This document shows positions 48,450-56,146 of a stretch of 64,000 nucleotides of DNA, in pieces. Both the position numbers and the translations under genes were made by a program. This DNA comes from Oscillospiraceae bacterium. Lineage in GTDB: Bacteria > Bacillota > Clostridia > Oscillospirales > Oscillospiraceae. The DNA lies in contig CADCHN010000008.1 in assembly GCA_902801295.1 (NCBI GenBank), positions 1 through 64,000 on the forward strand. The letters are read 5' to 3'. The notes under the pieces are model-generated. The model was not told the DNA's origin. It did not search any database and saw only the letters and a program-made list of their open reading frames with translations. Each line of letters opens with the position of its first letter. The stretch's first letter is position 1.

Positions 48450-49169
48450 TTACAACAGTCCTCGCGTGATGAAGTCAAACGAGAGGAAGAAGCGGGCAAG
48501 CGCCGTGCCCTCGAGCGTGTCGCGGCCGATGATGATGCCGAAAAAGCTCAGCACCCAGCACAGCAGCACGCAGTAGAGAAAGCCGCGGATAAAGCCCAGC
48601 ACCGCGCCGCCGATCTCGTCGAGACTCTCCATGTTGGGAAGGCGGAAGGAGAGATTGCCGACGTTGGCAAGCGCGACGAGAACGATCAGGATCATCAGGA
48701 AGGCCAGCAGCAGTCCCACCACATAGGTGACGGTGTCGCACAGCACGGCCACCACCGCGTCCGTCATGCTCATCTCGGCGTTTTCCTCGCGCAGCTCGGA
48801 GGCGCGGTTGGCCAGCTCCGTGCAGCGGTCGGCGGAAAAGCCCACAAACTCCATGCACCCGTAGGCGTAGTCGTAGCAGAGGGACGGATCGTCCGCCAGG
48901 ATGTCGTTGAGGGACTTGTCGCTGCCGCCGTAGCCCATCTCGTCGAGGATCTGATCCCGGGTGGCGGGCGTGTCGATGATGCCGCCGACGAAGGGCTTGA
49001 GCGCCGGGATCACCTCGCCGGAATAAGTAGCGGACAGCAGGCTGCCGCCGAAGAGGGCGATCACGATGGCCAGCAAGCCCGCGATGCCGCCCACAAGGCC
49101 GCGCTTAAAGCCGCCCCAGGTACACAGGGCGATGATGACCAGCAATACAATGTCAATAATCAATGTCAT
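48450..49169 (-). CDS. CvpA-family membrane protein
   Basis: A 239-residue membrane protein with four hydrophobic segments (about 1-22, 26-48, 142-172 and 188-215), matching the CvpA family. IDIVLLVIIALCTWGGFKRG at the start and NMESLDEIGGAVLGFIRGFL near the end are typical. A soluble outside part (about 55-135) is larger than in the E. coli protein. The family is needed for colicin V export in E. coli; its general role is membrane or cell-wall related. It lies 39 bases before the ClpE-like gene. Confidence 0.85.
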   Translation of the reverse strand: MTLIIDIVLLVIIALCTWGGFKRGLVGGIAGLLAIVIALFGGSLLSATYSGEVIPALKPFVGGIIDTPATRDQILDEMGYGGSDKSLNDILADDPSLCYDYAYGCMEFVGFSADRCTELANRASELREENAEMSMTDAVVAVLCDTVTYVVGLLLAFLMILIVLVALANVGNLSFRLPNMESLDEIGGAVLGFIRGFLYCVLLCWVLSFFGIIIGRDTLEGTALARFFLSFDFITRGLL

Positions 49170-49258
49170 ATGTAGGTCCTCTTTTCTCTCGGAGATCCCT
49201 TTACGATCCCGGCAAACAGTATATCAGCCAATTGTGAACAAATCTTCTTTAATCTCTT

Positions 49259-49289
49259 GCCATCATTTCCCCAACCGTGCCGTCGTACC
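49259..49289 (-). pseudogene. Fossil of a second truA 3' end
   Basis: Thirty-one bases match the 3' end of the intact truA at 49,407-49,437 with two mismatches. On the minus strand it reads YDGTVGEMMA and is followed by RD and a TAA stop, against YDGAVGEMMAHD and a stop in the intact gene. The codons differ by substitution, not copying noise, so it looks like a diverged homologue. Nothing else of a truA is found. The 49,170-49,396 gap holds no other gene. Confidence 0.6.
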
Positions 49290-49365
49290 TCGTCAAAGCG
49301 AGGGAATAAGGCCATGAGGACGCGCCAAGCGCGGCCTCATGGGCCGTTTCCCTTGCTTTTCCTCT

Positions 49366-49393
49366 CAAAAACAAAGCCTTCGCTTTGTTTTTG
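49366..49393 (-). terminator. Terminator after the second truA
   Basis: CAAAAACAAAG (49,366-49,376) and CTTTGTTTTTG (49,383-49,393) form an 11-bp stem with loop CCTTCG, 4 bases beyond the truA stop on the minus strand. Confidence 0.75.
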
Positions 49394-49396
49394 TTT

Positions 49397-50164
49397 TCAG
49401 TCGTGGGCCATCATTTCCCCAACCGCACCGTCGTACCAAAGGCGATTGAGGTACAGGCCCTGGGGCGGCATGGTCGGCCCGGTCAGGCGCCGGTCGCCCG
49501 CAGCCAGCAGCGCGGGGATATCCCCGGGCTCGAGTTTGCCGTAGGAGGCATAGACCATCGTGCCCACCATGGCCCGGCACATGTTGTACAGAAAGCCGTC
49601 GGCGCAGATGGAGACGGTGATGAGATCCCCGTCCTTCTCCGCGCGGCACCAGTGCACGGTGCGCACGGTGGTTTTCGTCTCGGTGCCGAGAGAGCGGACG
49701 GCGCGGAAATCGTGCGTGCCCTCGAAGGCGCGCGCCGCGGCCTGCATCCGCTCCAGATCCAGGTGCTGCGGATAGAAGCACACCCGGGTTTCCAGGAAGG
49801 GATCGCGGATATTTCTATTGAGTATTTTATAGATATATTCCTTTTTTATGCACGAGCCGATGGCGTTGAAATCCTCCGGCGCCTCGACGGCGTCCGTCAC
49901 GGCGATATCGGCCGGCAGCCGGGAATTGACGGCCAGCGGGAAGCGCTCGATCGGGATCGTGCAGTCCGTGCGGAAATTGGCGCAGTAACGCAGAGCGTGC
50001 ACGCCCGCATCCGTGCGTCCGCAGCCGACGGTTTTCACCGGGTGGCCGCAGATCTTCGTCAGCGCCGTTTCCAGTGTTTCGGCCACGCTGATCTCGGTTT
50101 TCTGCACCTGCCAGCCGTGGTAGTTCGAGCCGTCATAGCTCAGCCGCAAAGCAATGTTTTTCAT
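49397..50164 (-). CDS. truA: tRNA pseudouridine synthase A (second)
   Basis: A 255-residue TruA at its common location after ecfT. LRLSYDGSNYHGWQVQK, the catalytic Asp in GCGRTDAGVHALRYCANF, KKEYIYKILN and DGFLYNMCRAMVGTMV are the family motifs. The start codon overlaps the ecfT stop by 4 bases (ATGA). It is clearly diverged from the copy at 18,137-18,889; in Clostridia, two TruA types often coexist. A diverged copy of its last codons lies downstream at 49,259-49,289. Confidence 0.95.
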   Translation of the reverse strand: MKNIALRLSYDGSNYHGWQVQKTEISVAETLETALTKICGHPVKTVGCGRTDAGVHALRYCANFRTDCTIPIERFPLAVNSRLPADIAVTDAVEAPEDFNAIGSCIKKEYIYKILNRNIRDPFLETRVCFYPQHLDLERMQAAARAFEGTHDFRAVRSLGTETKTTVRTVHWCRAEKDGDLITVSICADGFLYNMCRAMVGTMVYASYGKLEPGDIPALLAAGDRRLTGPTMPPQGLYLNRLWYDGAVGEMMAHD

Positions 50165-50958
50165 AATCCGAAATGTCTCAGCACGATGACCGCCGCGAGG
50201 AAGACCGCGCCCAGCGCGAAGGCGGCGTAGTCGATCCCCTGCAGCTTCATCTGCTTCATGCGCGTGCGGCCGTCGCCGCCGTGGTAGCAGCGGCTCTCCA
50301 TGGCCACGGCCAGCTCGTCGGCGCGCCGGAAGGCAGACACGAACAGCGGCACCAGGATCGGCAGCAGCGCCTTGGCGCGCTGCACGAGGCTGCCGGTCTC
50401 GAAGTCCGCGCCGCGGGCCTTCTGGGCGGACATGATCTTGTCCGTCTCCTCGATCAGCGTGGGGATAAAGCGCAGCGCCATGCTCATCATCAGCGTCATC
50501 TCGTGCACGGGCACGCCGATGCGCTTGAGCGGACTGAGCAGCTTCTCCAGTCCGTCCGTCAGAGCGATGGGGCTGGTGGTATAGGTCAGCAGGAAGGTGC
50601 CGGTGATGAGCAGCACGATGCGCAGAATCATCTGCACCGAGCGGCCGATGCCCTCCCAGGTGATGATCCAGCCCTCGACGATGGGCGTGCCCTGGGTGTA
50701 AAAGATGTTCAGCAGCGCGGTGAGCACGATGATGAACAGCATCGGCTTGAGGCCCTTGAAAATGTTTTTCGGCTTGATGTGCCCCAGCGTCATGGCCAGC
50801 ACGGTGACGAGCGTGACGAGGGCGTAGCTCCACCAGCTCACGGCCTGGAACAGCGCCACGATATACACGATCAGCAGCACGATCTTCGTGCGCGGATCGA
50901 GGCGGTGGACAATGGTATCGCCGGGGAAGAACTGGCCCAGCGTAATATCCTTCAGCAT
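50161..50958 (-). CDS. ecfT: ECF transporter transmembrane component EcfT
   Basis: A 265-residue integral membrane protein with about five helices. The ITLGQFFPGDTIVHRLDPRTK opening and the two coupling-helix Ala-Arg-Gly motifs (ARGADFET and SRCYHGG region) that contact the EcfA subunits are present. It is the shared scaffold that links ATPases to S-components such as FolT. The start overlaps ecfA2 by 7 bases and its stop overlaps truA by 4 bases. Confidence 0.95.
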   Translation of the reverse strand: MLKDITLGQFFPGDTIVHRLDPRTKIVLLIVYIVALFQAVSWWSYALVTLVTVLAMTLGHIKPKNIFKGLKPMLFIIVLTALLNIFYTQGTPIVEGWIITWEGIGRSVQMILRIVLLITGTFLLTYTTSPIALTDGLEKLLSPLKRIGVPVHEMTLMMSMALRFIPTLIEETDKIMSAQKARGADFETGSLVQRAKALLPILVPLFVSAFRRADELAVAMESRCYHGGDGRTRMKQMKLQGIDYAAFALGAVFLAAVIVLRHFGL

Positions 50959-51812
50959 ACGCCCGCCTCCTTTGCTCCGAGGATGGCGGCCTTGAGCTGC
51001 TCGTGGGTGTAGATCGAGCCCTCGAGGCGCACGCCGCGCTGGCGCAGAGCCATCGCGATGGCGGCCGCGTGCGGCACGTTGAGGCCAATGGCGACAAGCT
51101 CCTCCGGCCGGGAGAAAACCTGCTCCGGACTGCCGTCCATCGCCACGTGGCCGTGATCAAAGACGATCAGACGCTCGGCCATGCGGGCCGCGTCGTCCAT
51201 GTTGTGGCTGACGAGGATCACGGTGGAGCCGGTTTTTTCGCGGTAATCGCGGATGTTGTCCAGGATCTGGCGGCAGCCGGCCGGGTCGAGACCCGCGGTG
51301 GGCTCGTCCAGGATCAGCACGCCCGGGCGCATCGCGATCACGCCCGCGATGGCGACGCGGCGCTTCTGTCCGCCGGACAGCTCCAGCGGGGAGCGCTCGA
51401 AGAGGCTCTCCTCCACGCCGACAAAGGCGGCGGCCTCGCGCACGCGCTCGTCGATCTCCTGCTCGCTCAGCCGCTGGTTCTTCGGGCCGAAAGCGATGTC
51501 CTTGTACACGGTCTCCTCAAAAAGCTGGTACTCCGGGTACTGGAACACCAGCCCCACCTGCCCTTTGATATCGCGGCGGGCAAATTTGTCGGCGTTGATA
51601 TCCTTGCCGTCGTACCAGACCTTGCCCGACGTGGGCTGCAGCAGGGCGTTGAGGTGCTGGATAAAGGTGGATTTGCCGGAGCCGGTATGGCCCAGCAGCC
51701 CCACCATCTGTCCCTGTGGGATGGTCAGCGTGATATTTTCTATCGCGGTTTTCTGAAACGGGGTCCCTGCGCTGTAGGTATGCGTCAGGGCCTCAACACG
51801 AAGTTCTGGCAT
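50952..51812 (-). CDS. ecfA2: ECF transporter ATP-binding protein EcfA2
   Basis: A 286-residue ABC ATPase. Walker A is GHTGSGKST, the Q-loop is VGLVFQYPEYQLFEETV, the signature is LSGGQKRRVAI and Walker B is VLILDEPTAGLD, followed by the His switch (VSHNMDD). YPEYQLFEETVYKDIAFGP is typical of the EcfA2 type. It pairs with EcfA1 and EcfT. The gene is 26 bases after ecfA1. Confidence 0.95.
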   Translation of the reverse strand: MPELRVEALTHTYSAGTPFQKTAIENITLTIPQGQMVGLLGHTGSGKSTFIQHLNALLQPTSGKVWYDGKDINADKFARRDIKGQVGLVFQYPEYQLFEETVYKDIAFGPKNQRLSEQEIDERVREAAAFVGVEESLFERSPLELSGGQKRRVAIAGVIAMRPGVLILDEPTAGLDPAGCRQILDNIRDYREKTGSTVILVSHNMDDAARMAERLIVFDHGHVAMDGSPEQVFSRPEELVAIGLNVPHAAAIAMALRQRGVRLEGSIYTHEQLKAAILGAKEAGVC

Positions 51813-51838
51813 AGAACAATCTCCAAGTGAATTCGGAT

Positions 51839-52678
51839 TTATCGGGAATGCTTCAGGCAGGCGGCGATCGCATCGGCGCAGGCCACGGTGCTCAGCGCGT
51901 CGATCGGCAGCTCACATCCCTCGGCGCGCAGCTCGTAGAGGAGCCTTGTCGTCTCCGGCACGGCGAGTCCCTCGCTCTCCATCAGCTCGACCTGCGAAAA
52001 GACCGCGGCCGGGCTTCCGTCGGCCACGATCCGGCCATCCGACATGACGACGAGGCGGTCGGCTCCGACGCACTCGTCCATGTGGTGCGTGATGAGCACC
52101 ACGGTCATGCCGTTTTCGCGGCAGAGGCGCGTGACGGTGGCGATGACCTCCTGCCGGCCCTGGGGGTCGAGCATGGCGGTCGGCTCGTCGAGCACGATGA
52201 TATCCGGCTGCATGGCGATCACGCCCGCGATGGCGACGCGCTGCTTCTGTCCGCCGGACAGCAGGTGCGGCGCATGCTGACGGAATTCAAACATGCCGAC
52301 CTGTTTGAGCGCCGCGTCCACGCGCTGCCGGATCTCCTCCGGCGGCACGCCGAGATTCTCCGGCGCAAAGGCCACGTCGTCCTCGACGACGTTGGCAACG
52401 ATCTGGTTGTCGGGGTTCTGGAACACCATGCCCACCTTGCGCCGTATGTCCAGCAGGCGGCTCTCATCGGCGGTGTCGATGCCGTGCACCAGCACGTGCC
52501 CCTCCGTCGGAGTCAGGATGGCGTTCATGTGCTTGGCGAGCGTCGATTTGCCGGAGCCGTTGTGACCCAGCACGGCCACAAAGCTGCCGGACTCGATCGT
52601 GAGATCGATCCCGCGCAGACTCTCCTTTTCCTCGCCGGGATAGGTAAAATGCACTTGTTGAAATTCAATAACGGTCAT
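51839..52678 (-). CDS. ecfA1: ECF transporter ATP-binding protein EcfA1
   Basis: A 279-residue ABC ATPase. Walker A GHNGSGKST, Q-loop VGMVFQNPDNQIVANVVEDD, signature LSGGQKQRVAI and Walker B IIVLDEPTAMLD are all intact; QNPDNQ is typical of EcfA1. It starts the leftward operon ecfA1-ecfA2-ecfT-truA, the energising module for vitamin S-components such as the FolT encoded at 24.6 kb. The RBS is AGGAAG. No clear promoter was found in the hairpin-rich gap upstream. Confidence 0.95.
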   Translation of the reverse strand: MTVIEFQQVHFTYPGEEKESLRGIDLTIESGSFVAVLGHNGSGKSTLAKHMNAILTPTEGHVLVHGIDTADESRLLDIRRKVGMVFQNPDNQIVANVVEDDVAFAPENLGVPPEEIRQRVDAALKQVGMFEFRQHAPHLLSGGQKQRVAIAGVIAMQPDIIVLDEPTAMLDPQGRQEVIATVTRLCRENGMTVVLITHHMDECVGADRLVVMSDGRIVADGSPAAVFSQVELMESEGLAVPETTRLLYELRAEGCELPIDALSTVACADAIAACLKHSR

Positions 52679-52882
52679 AGATGATACTTCCTAATATGCT
52701 CTCTTAACGCAGGCGGCGGGAATCTTTTCCACCTTGCCGCTTTTGCCGTTCCCGGGCCGGGCTTGATCGCCCCGGCCCGCCAACGCCCCAGGTCGCCCTC
52801 TCTTGCTCCTGTCGGAGCAATTCACCTTGCGGCGCGGCTGCGGAGAAAGATGATTCCCTTCTTCCGCCGCAGGCGGCGGGAA
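52679..52882. repeat. Hairpin- and repeat-rich intergenic region
   Basis: No gene is seen. The 17-base direct repeat CGCAGGCGGCGGGAATC lies at 52,708-52,724 and 52,868-52,884. GAAAGATGATTCCC (52,845-52,858) pairs with GGGAATCATCTTTC (52,878-52,891), which includes the stop of the methyltransferase gene. GGGCCGGGC/GCCCCGGCCC and GCTCC/GGAGC form further stems. Confidence 0.6.
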
Positions 52883-53743
52883 TCATCTTTCCCATCTGCA
52901 GGTCGCCCCACACGGCAGCACGAGGCCGGTGTCGGTCACGGGCAGGCCGAGCTCCTGGCTGTCGCTGCGGCCGCCGAACTTCCTGGTGAATATGCTCTCG
53001 GTCACATAGCTCAGCACCGAGGCGGACAGGCCAGTGGTATAGGAATTGATGATGACGAAGAGCGGCTCCTCGCTCAGCACGCCCGCGCAAAGCGAGACGA
53101 AGGGCCAGAGATTCGTCTCCAGCTTCCACACCTCGCCGCCGGGGCCGCGCCCGTAAGAGGGCGGATCCATAATGATGGCGTCGTAGCGCTTGCCGCGGCG
53201 GATCTCCCGCTCGACAAACTTCGCGCAGTCGTCCACGATCCAGCGGATCGGCGCCTCCGCCACGCCGGAAGCGGCGGCGTTATCCTTGCCCCAGGCCACC
53301 ATGCCCTTGGCCGCGTCCACATGGCAGACCTCGGCGCCCGCCTTTGCGCAGGCCACCGTGGCAGCGCCCGTGTAGCCGAAGAGGTTCAGCACGCGGATCG
53401 GCCGCCCGGCCGCGCGGATCTTTTTCATGGCCCAATCCCAGTTCGCGGCCTGCTCCGGGAACAATCCGGTGTGCTTAAAGTTCATGGGTTTGACGTGGAA
53501 GGTGAGTTCCCCGTAGTGGATGCGCCAGCTTTCGGGCAGCCGGCCCTTATCCCAGCTGCCGCCGCCGGTTTCGCTGCGGCGGTAGCGCGCGTCGCGGTCG
53601 TTCCAGTGCACATTGCGCCGCGGCGTGTCCCAGATGGCCTGCGGGTCGGGCCGCACCAGGAAATAGTTTCCCCAGCGCTCGAGCTTTTCTCCGCGGGAGC
53701 AGTCCAGCAGTTCAAAATCTTTCCATTGATCGGCAATAAACAT
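52883..53743 (-). CDS. Class I SAM-dependent rRNA methyltransferase (RlmI-like)
   Basis: A 286-residue methyltransferase. The SAM site is VLNLFGYTGAATVACAKAGA, followed by VCHVDAAKGMVAWGKDNA, and the catalytic motif IIMDPPSYGRGPGG, a DPPSY-type motif of RlmI/RlmK-like RNA C5-methyltransferases. The N-terminal part (about 1-100) is a beta-rich RNA-binding region without the usual PUA domain. It probably methylates rRNA; substrate unproven. The promoter at 53,786-53,814 is upstream. Its 3' end lies in a large inverted repeat. Confidence 0.82.
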   Translation of the reverse strand: MFIADQWKDFELLDCSRGEKLERWGNYFLVRPDPQAIWDTPRRNVHWNDRDARYRRSETGGGSWDKGRLPESWRIHYGELTFHVKPMNFKHTGLFPEQAANWDWAMKKIRAAGRPIRVLNLFGYTGAATVACAKAGAEVCHVDAAKGMVAWGKDNAAASGVAEAPIRWIVDDCAKFVEREIRRGKRYDAIIMDPPSYGRGPGGEVWKLETNLWPFVSLCAGVLSEEPLFVIINSYTTGLSASVLSYVTESIFTRKFGGRSDSQELGLPVTDTGLVLPCGATCRWER

Positions 53744-53785
53744 TGTTTTTCTCCGCCAAGATGATTACAGATAATAAGTCATGAT

Positions 53786-53814
53786 ATTTTATCACCAATG
53801 CGCCCGCCGGTCAA
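53786..53814 (-). promoter_or_regulatory. Promoter of the methyltransferase gene
   Basis: Reading leftward, TTGACC (53,814-53,809), a 17-base spacer and TAAAAT (53,791-53,786), directly after the terminator of the upstream gene. Confidence 0.65.
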
Positions 53815-53821
53815 CAAAAAA

Positions 53822-53855
53822 GCGGACAATCTTAGGGATTCCTAAGATTGTCCGC
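53822..53855 (-). terminator. Terminator after the binding-lipoprotein gene
   Basis: GCGGACAATCTTAGG (53,822-53,836) and CCTAAGATTGTCCGC (53,841-53,855) form a 15-bp perfect stem with loop GATT. On the minus strand it is followed by six T's. Confidence 0.9.
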
Positions 53856-53871
53856 GGGATGGCGATTCATT

Positions 53872-54681
53872 TTAATGCGAATTGTAGTACATCATCGCGG
53901 TGGAGTCGGTCAGCACGGCGTCGCAGTCGCCGGCGTAGAGCGCCGCGAAGCAGTCGGTCGTGCCGCCGGGGATGCGGCTGATCTGCCCGAGCCGATCCAT
54001 CAGCTTCGGCTGAGTCTCCAGAGCGGCGGTGGCCTCCGGTGTCGTCGGCATGGCCATCGTTTTTCCCTTCAGGCTGCCGGCGCCGCTGATGCGCGAGCCG
54101 TCGCGCGCGACGACGACGATGTCGTTTTCAATGTACGGCCCGTACTGGGTGTACTTGCCGGCGTCCAGCTCCTTCTGATCCAGCGCGACGCCGCCCCAGG
54201 CCACGTCGATATTGCCGGAATAAAGCTCAACATAGACGTTTTCCTTGTCGATGGGGATAACCTGCAGCGTCCAGCCGAGCTTGTCGCAGACAAAGCTCGC
54301 CAGCTCCACGTCAAAGCCCCAGTAGTTGCCGCTCTGCATATATGCCATCGGGAAAGAGTTGATGTCCACACCCAGCAGCAGGGTGTGGGCCTCCGGCGGC
54401 TCCATCTCGGCCAGCACGCCTTCCTTTTTGCCGAAATCGACGGCGCTGCGGCCGAACCACTTGCGGCTGAGCTCCTCGACGCGCCCTTCGGCGTTGAGCT
54501 CCTCAATGGCGGCGACCACATAGTCCCGCAGCGGATCGTCGTTGCGGAAGGCGAGGGAATACTCCTGCTCCACCAGCGTGACCACGCTGCGCACCTTATA
54601 GGATAGATCGTCCCCGCAGGCGGTCAGCGCCAGCAGCATCAGCACCGCCAGCGCCGCGCACAGGATTCGTTTGCTTTTCAT
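53872..54681 (-). CDS. Family-3 solute-binding lipoprotein, apparently circularly permuted
   Basis: A 269-residue lipoprotein (signal LMLLALTAC, Cys22) of the amino-acid-binding SBP family. Residues about 38-77 (EQEYSLAFRNDDPLRDYV, AAIEELNAEGRVEELSRKWFG) look like the very end of an ordinary SBP, where YGIAVRKGD...KWFG closes the protein. Residues about 100-269 then begin like the N-terminus (TLLLGVDINSFPMAY, GFDVELASFVCDKLGW) and continue through AWGGVALDQKELDAGKYTQY to LTDSTAMMYY, which is where the usual C-terminal piece would start. The order of the two pieces is therefore swapped. It lies 19 bases after the M18 peptidase gene; no permease is nearby. Confidence 0.8.
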   Translation of the reverse strand: MKSKRILCAALAVLMLLALTACGDDLSYKVRSVVTLVEQEYSLAFRNDDPLRDYVVAAIEELNAEGRVEELSRKWFGRSAVDFGKKEGVLAEMEPPEAHTLLLGVDINSFPMAYMQSGNYWGFDVELASFVCDKLGWTLQVIPIDKENVYVELYSGNIDVAWGGVALDQKELDAGKYTQYGPYIENDIVVVARDGSRISGAGSLKGKTMAMPTTPEATAALETQPKLMDRLGQISRIPGGTTDCFAALYAGDCDAVLTDSTAMMYYNSH

Positions 54682-54700
54682 GGTCTTCTCCGTTCTGCTG

Positions 54701-55999
54701 TCAGAGAGAAATGCTCTCTTCGCTCACCCGGTAACCGCTCTCATAGAAGGCGCGGGCGGCGCGCACGAGATAGTCGGTGTCCTTCGCGCCGGCGGTCTCG
54801 TAGCTCGAGTGCATCGCCAGCTGCGCCAGGCCGATATCCAGCGTCGGCACCGACACGTGCGCCAGGCTGATATGGCCCAGCGTGCCGCCGCCGCGCAGGT
54901 CGGGGCGGTTGGAATAGCGCTGCACGGGCACCTCGGCCGCGCGGCAGAGCTCGGAGAACACGGCGGCGGAGAGGCCGTCGGTCGTGTAGCTCATGGCGGC
55001 GTTGAACTTGATGACGACGCCGCCGTTCATCACGGGGCGCTCGTTGCGGTCGGCATACTCCGGGTGGTTGGGGTGGACGGCGTGGGCGTTGTCGGCCGAA
55101 ACCATAAAGCTGTTGGCCAGCGCGGCGCGGTACTGCGCGTCGCTGCGGCCGAGAGCCGCCCAGGCTCTGCTGAGCATATCGTCCAGGAAGCCGGAATCCG
55201 CGCCCTGGCGAGTGCCGCTGCCGACCTCCTCGTTGTCAAAGACGCAGAGCACGGTGGCCTTTTTCGGCTTGTCCGCCCGCAGAAAACCCTTCATGCAGCC
55301 GAAGGCGCACTGCAGGTCGTCCAGGCGCGGCGCGGAGAGGTACTCGTTCTCGGCGCCCCAAACTGTGCCGGGCGTGCGCGGATAGAGGTTCAGCTCGCGG
55401 CTGACGATGTCCTCCTCCTTCACGCCGAGGGTCTCGGCGATCAGGGCGTTCAGGCCGGTTTTCAGCTCGGCGCTGCCGATCAGGGGGATCATGTCGGAAT
55501 TGACGTTGAAGCTCTTGCCCTCGTTGGCCGAGCGGTCCATGTGGATGGCGAGGTTCGGGATCACGAGCAGGTCGCGGTCGATGTTCACGAGCTTCATCGT
55601 GACGCCGCCCTCTTCCCGCACGGCCACGCGGCCGGCGAGGGACAGCGGACGGTCCAGCCAGGTGCTGCAGAGCATGCCGCCGTATTTTTCCACGGCGAGG
55701 CGGCTGTAAATCCCGAGAGTCTTTTCCTCTCCCTCGGCCTTGACGCGGAAGGCGGGCGAGTCGTCGTGCGCGGCCATGATGAGAAAGCCGTCCGGCTGCT
55801 CCGGCAGGTTCAGGGCGATGACGGCCGAGCCGTTTCGCACGGCGTGATACTTGCCGGGCGCCTGCAGCTGCCAGTTTTCCTCCTCATACAGGCGGGTATA
55901 GCCCGCCCGCTCGAGCTCGGCGGCGATGTTCGCCGCGGCGTGCCAGGCGGTGGGGCTCCTGTCAATGAAGTCCAAAAGTTCACGGTTGATGTTTTCCAT
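54701..55999 (-). CDS. M18-family aminopeptidase
   Basis: A 432-residue metallo-aminopeptidase of the M18 family, which forms large dodecamers and removes N-terminal residues, often acidic or hydrophobic, from peptides. The metal ligands lie in MAAHDDSPAF, FDNEEVGSGT and the late SYETAGAKD. Length fits the family. It is the first gene of a leftward unit with the binding lipoprotein. Divergent from it lies the M3 peptidase, so two peptidase genes share this intergenic region. Confidence 0.92.
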   Translation of the reverse strand: MENINRELLDFIDRSPTAWHAAANIAAELERAGYTRLYEEENWQLQAPGKYHAVRNGSAVIALNLPEQPDGFLIMAAHDDSPAFRVKAEGEEKTLGIYSRLAVEKYGGMLCSTWLDRPLSLAGRVAVREEGGVTMKLVNIDRDLLVIPNLAIHMDRSANEGKSFNVNSDMIPLIGSAELKTGLNALIAETLGVKEEDIVSRELNLYPRTPGTVWGAENEYLSAPRLDDLQCAFGCMKGFLRADKPKKATVLCVFDNEEVGSGTRQGADSGFLDDMLSRAWAALGRSDAQYRAALANSFMVSADNAHAVHPNHPEYADRNERPVMNGGVVIKFNAAMSYTTDGLSAAVFSELCRAAEVPVQRYSNRPDLRGGGTLGHISLAHVSVPTLDIGLAQLAMHSSYETAGAKDTDYLVRAARAFYESGYRVSEESISL

Positions 56000-56067
56000 A
56001 CCGGTATCTCCTCACATGAATGAGTTTTCTTTACTATATCACAGAATTCGGCCTTTGCATATAAGGA

Positions 56068-56096
56068 TTGAAAAAATTTAGAATCTCCTGTATAGT
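56068..56096 (+). promoter_or_regulatory. Promoter of the M3 peptidase gene
   Basis: TTGAAA (56,068-56,073), a 17-base spacer and TATAGT (56,091-56,096), 50 bases before the ATG. Confidence 0.7.
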
Positions 56097-56146
56097 AAAG
56101 GCAGGAAAAACGCTCCAATTACTTCATAATAGAAAGGAAAAACGCC

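Noticed and set aside
46074-49175. Open frame of about 1,030 codons on the plus strand opposite the ClpE-like and cvpA genes
   Set aside because: It mirrors two well-conserved genes on the other strand. Such antisense frames arise from GC-rich codon use; it lacks an RBS and known motifs.
49397-51160. Minus-strand frame of about 590 codons that joins truA to upstream sequence
   Set aside because: Only the last 255 codons are TruA; the upstream part lies within ecfT and ecfA2 read in another frame.
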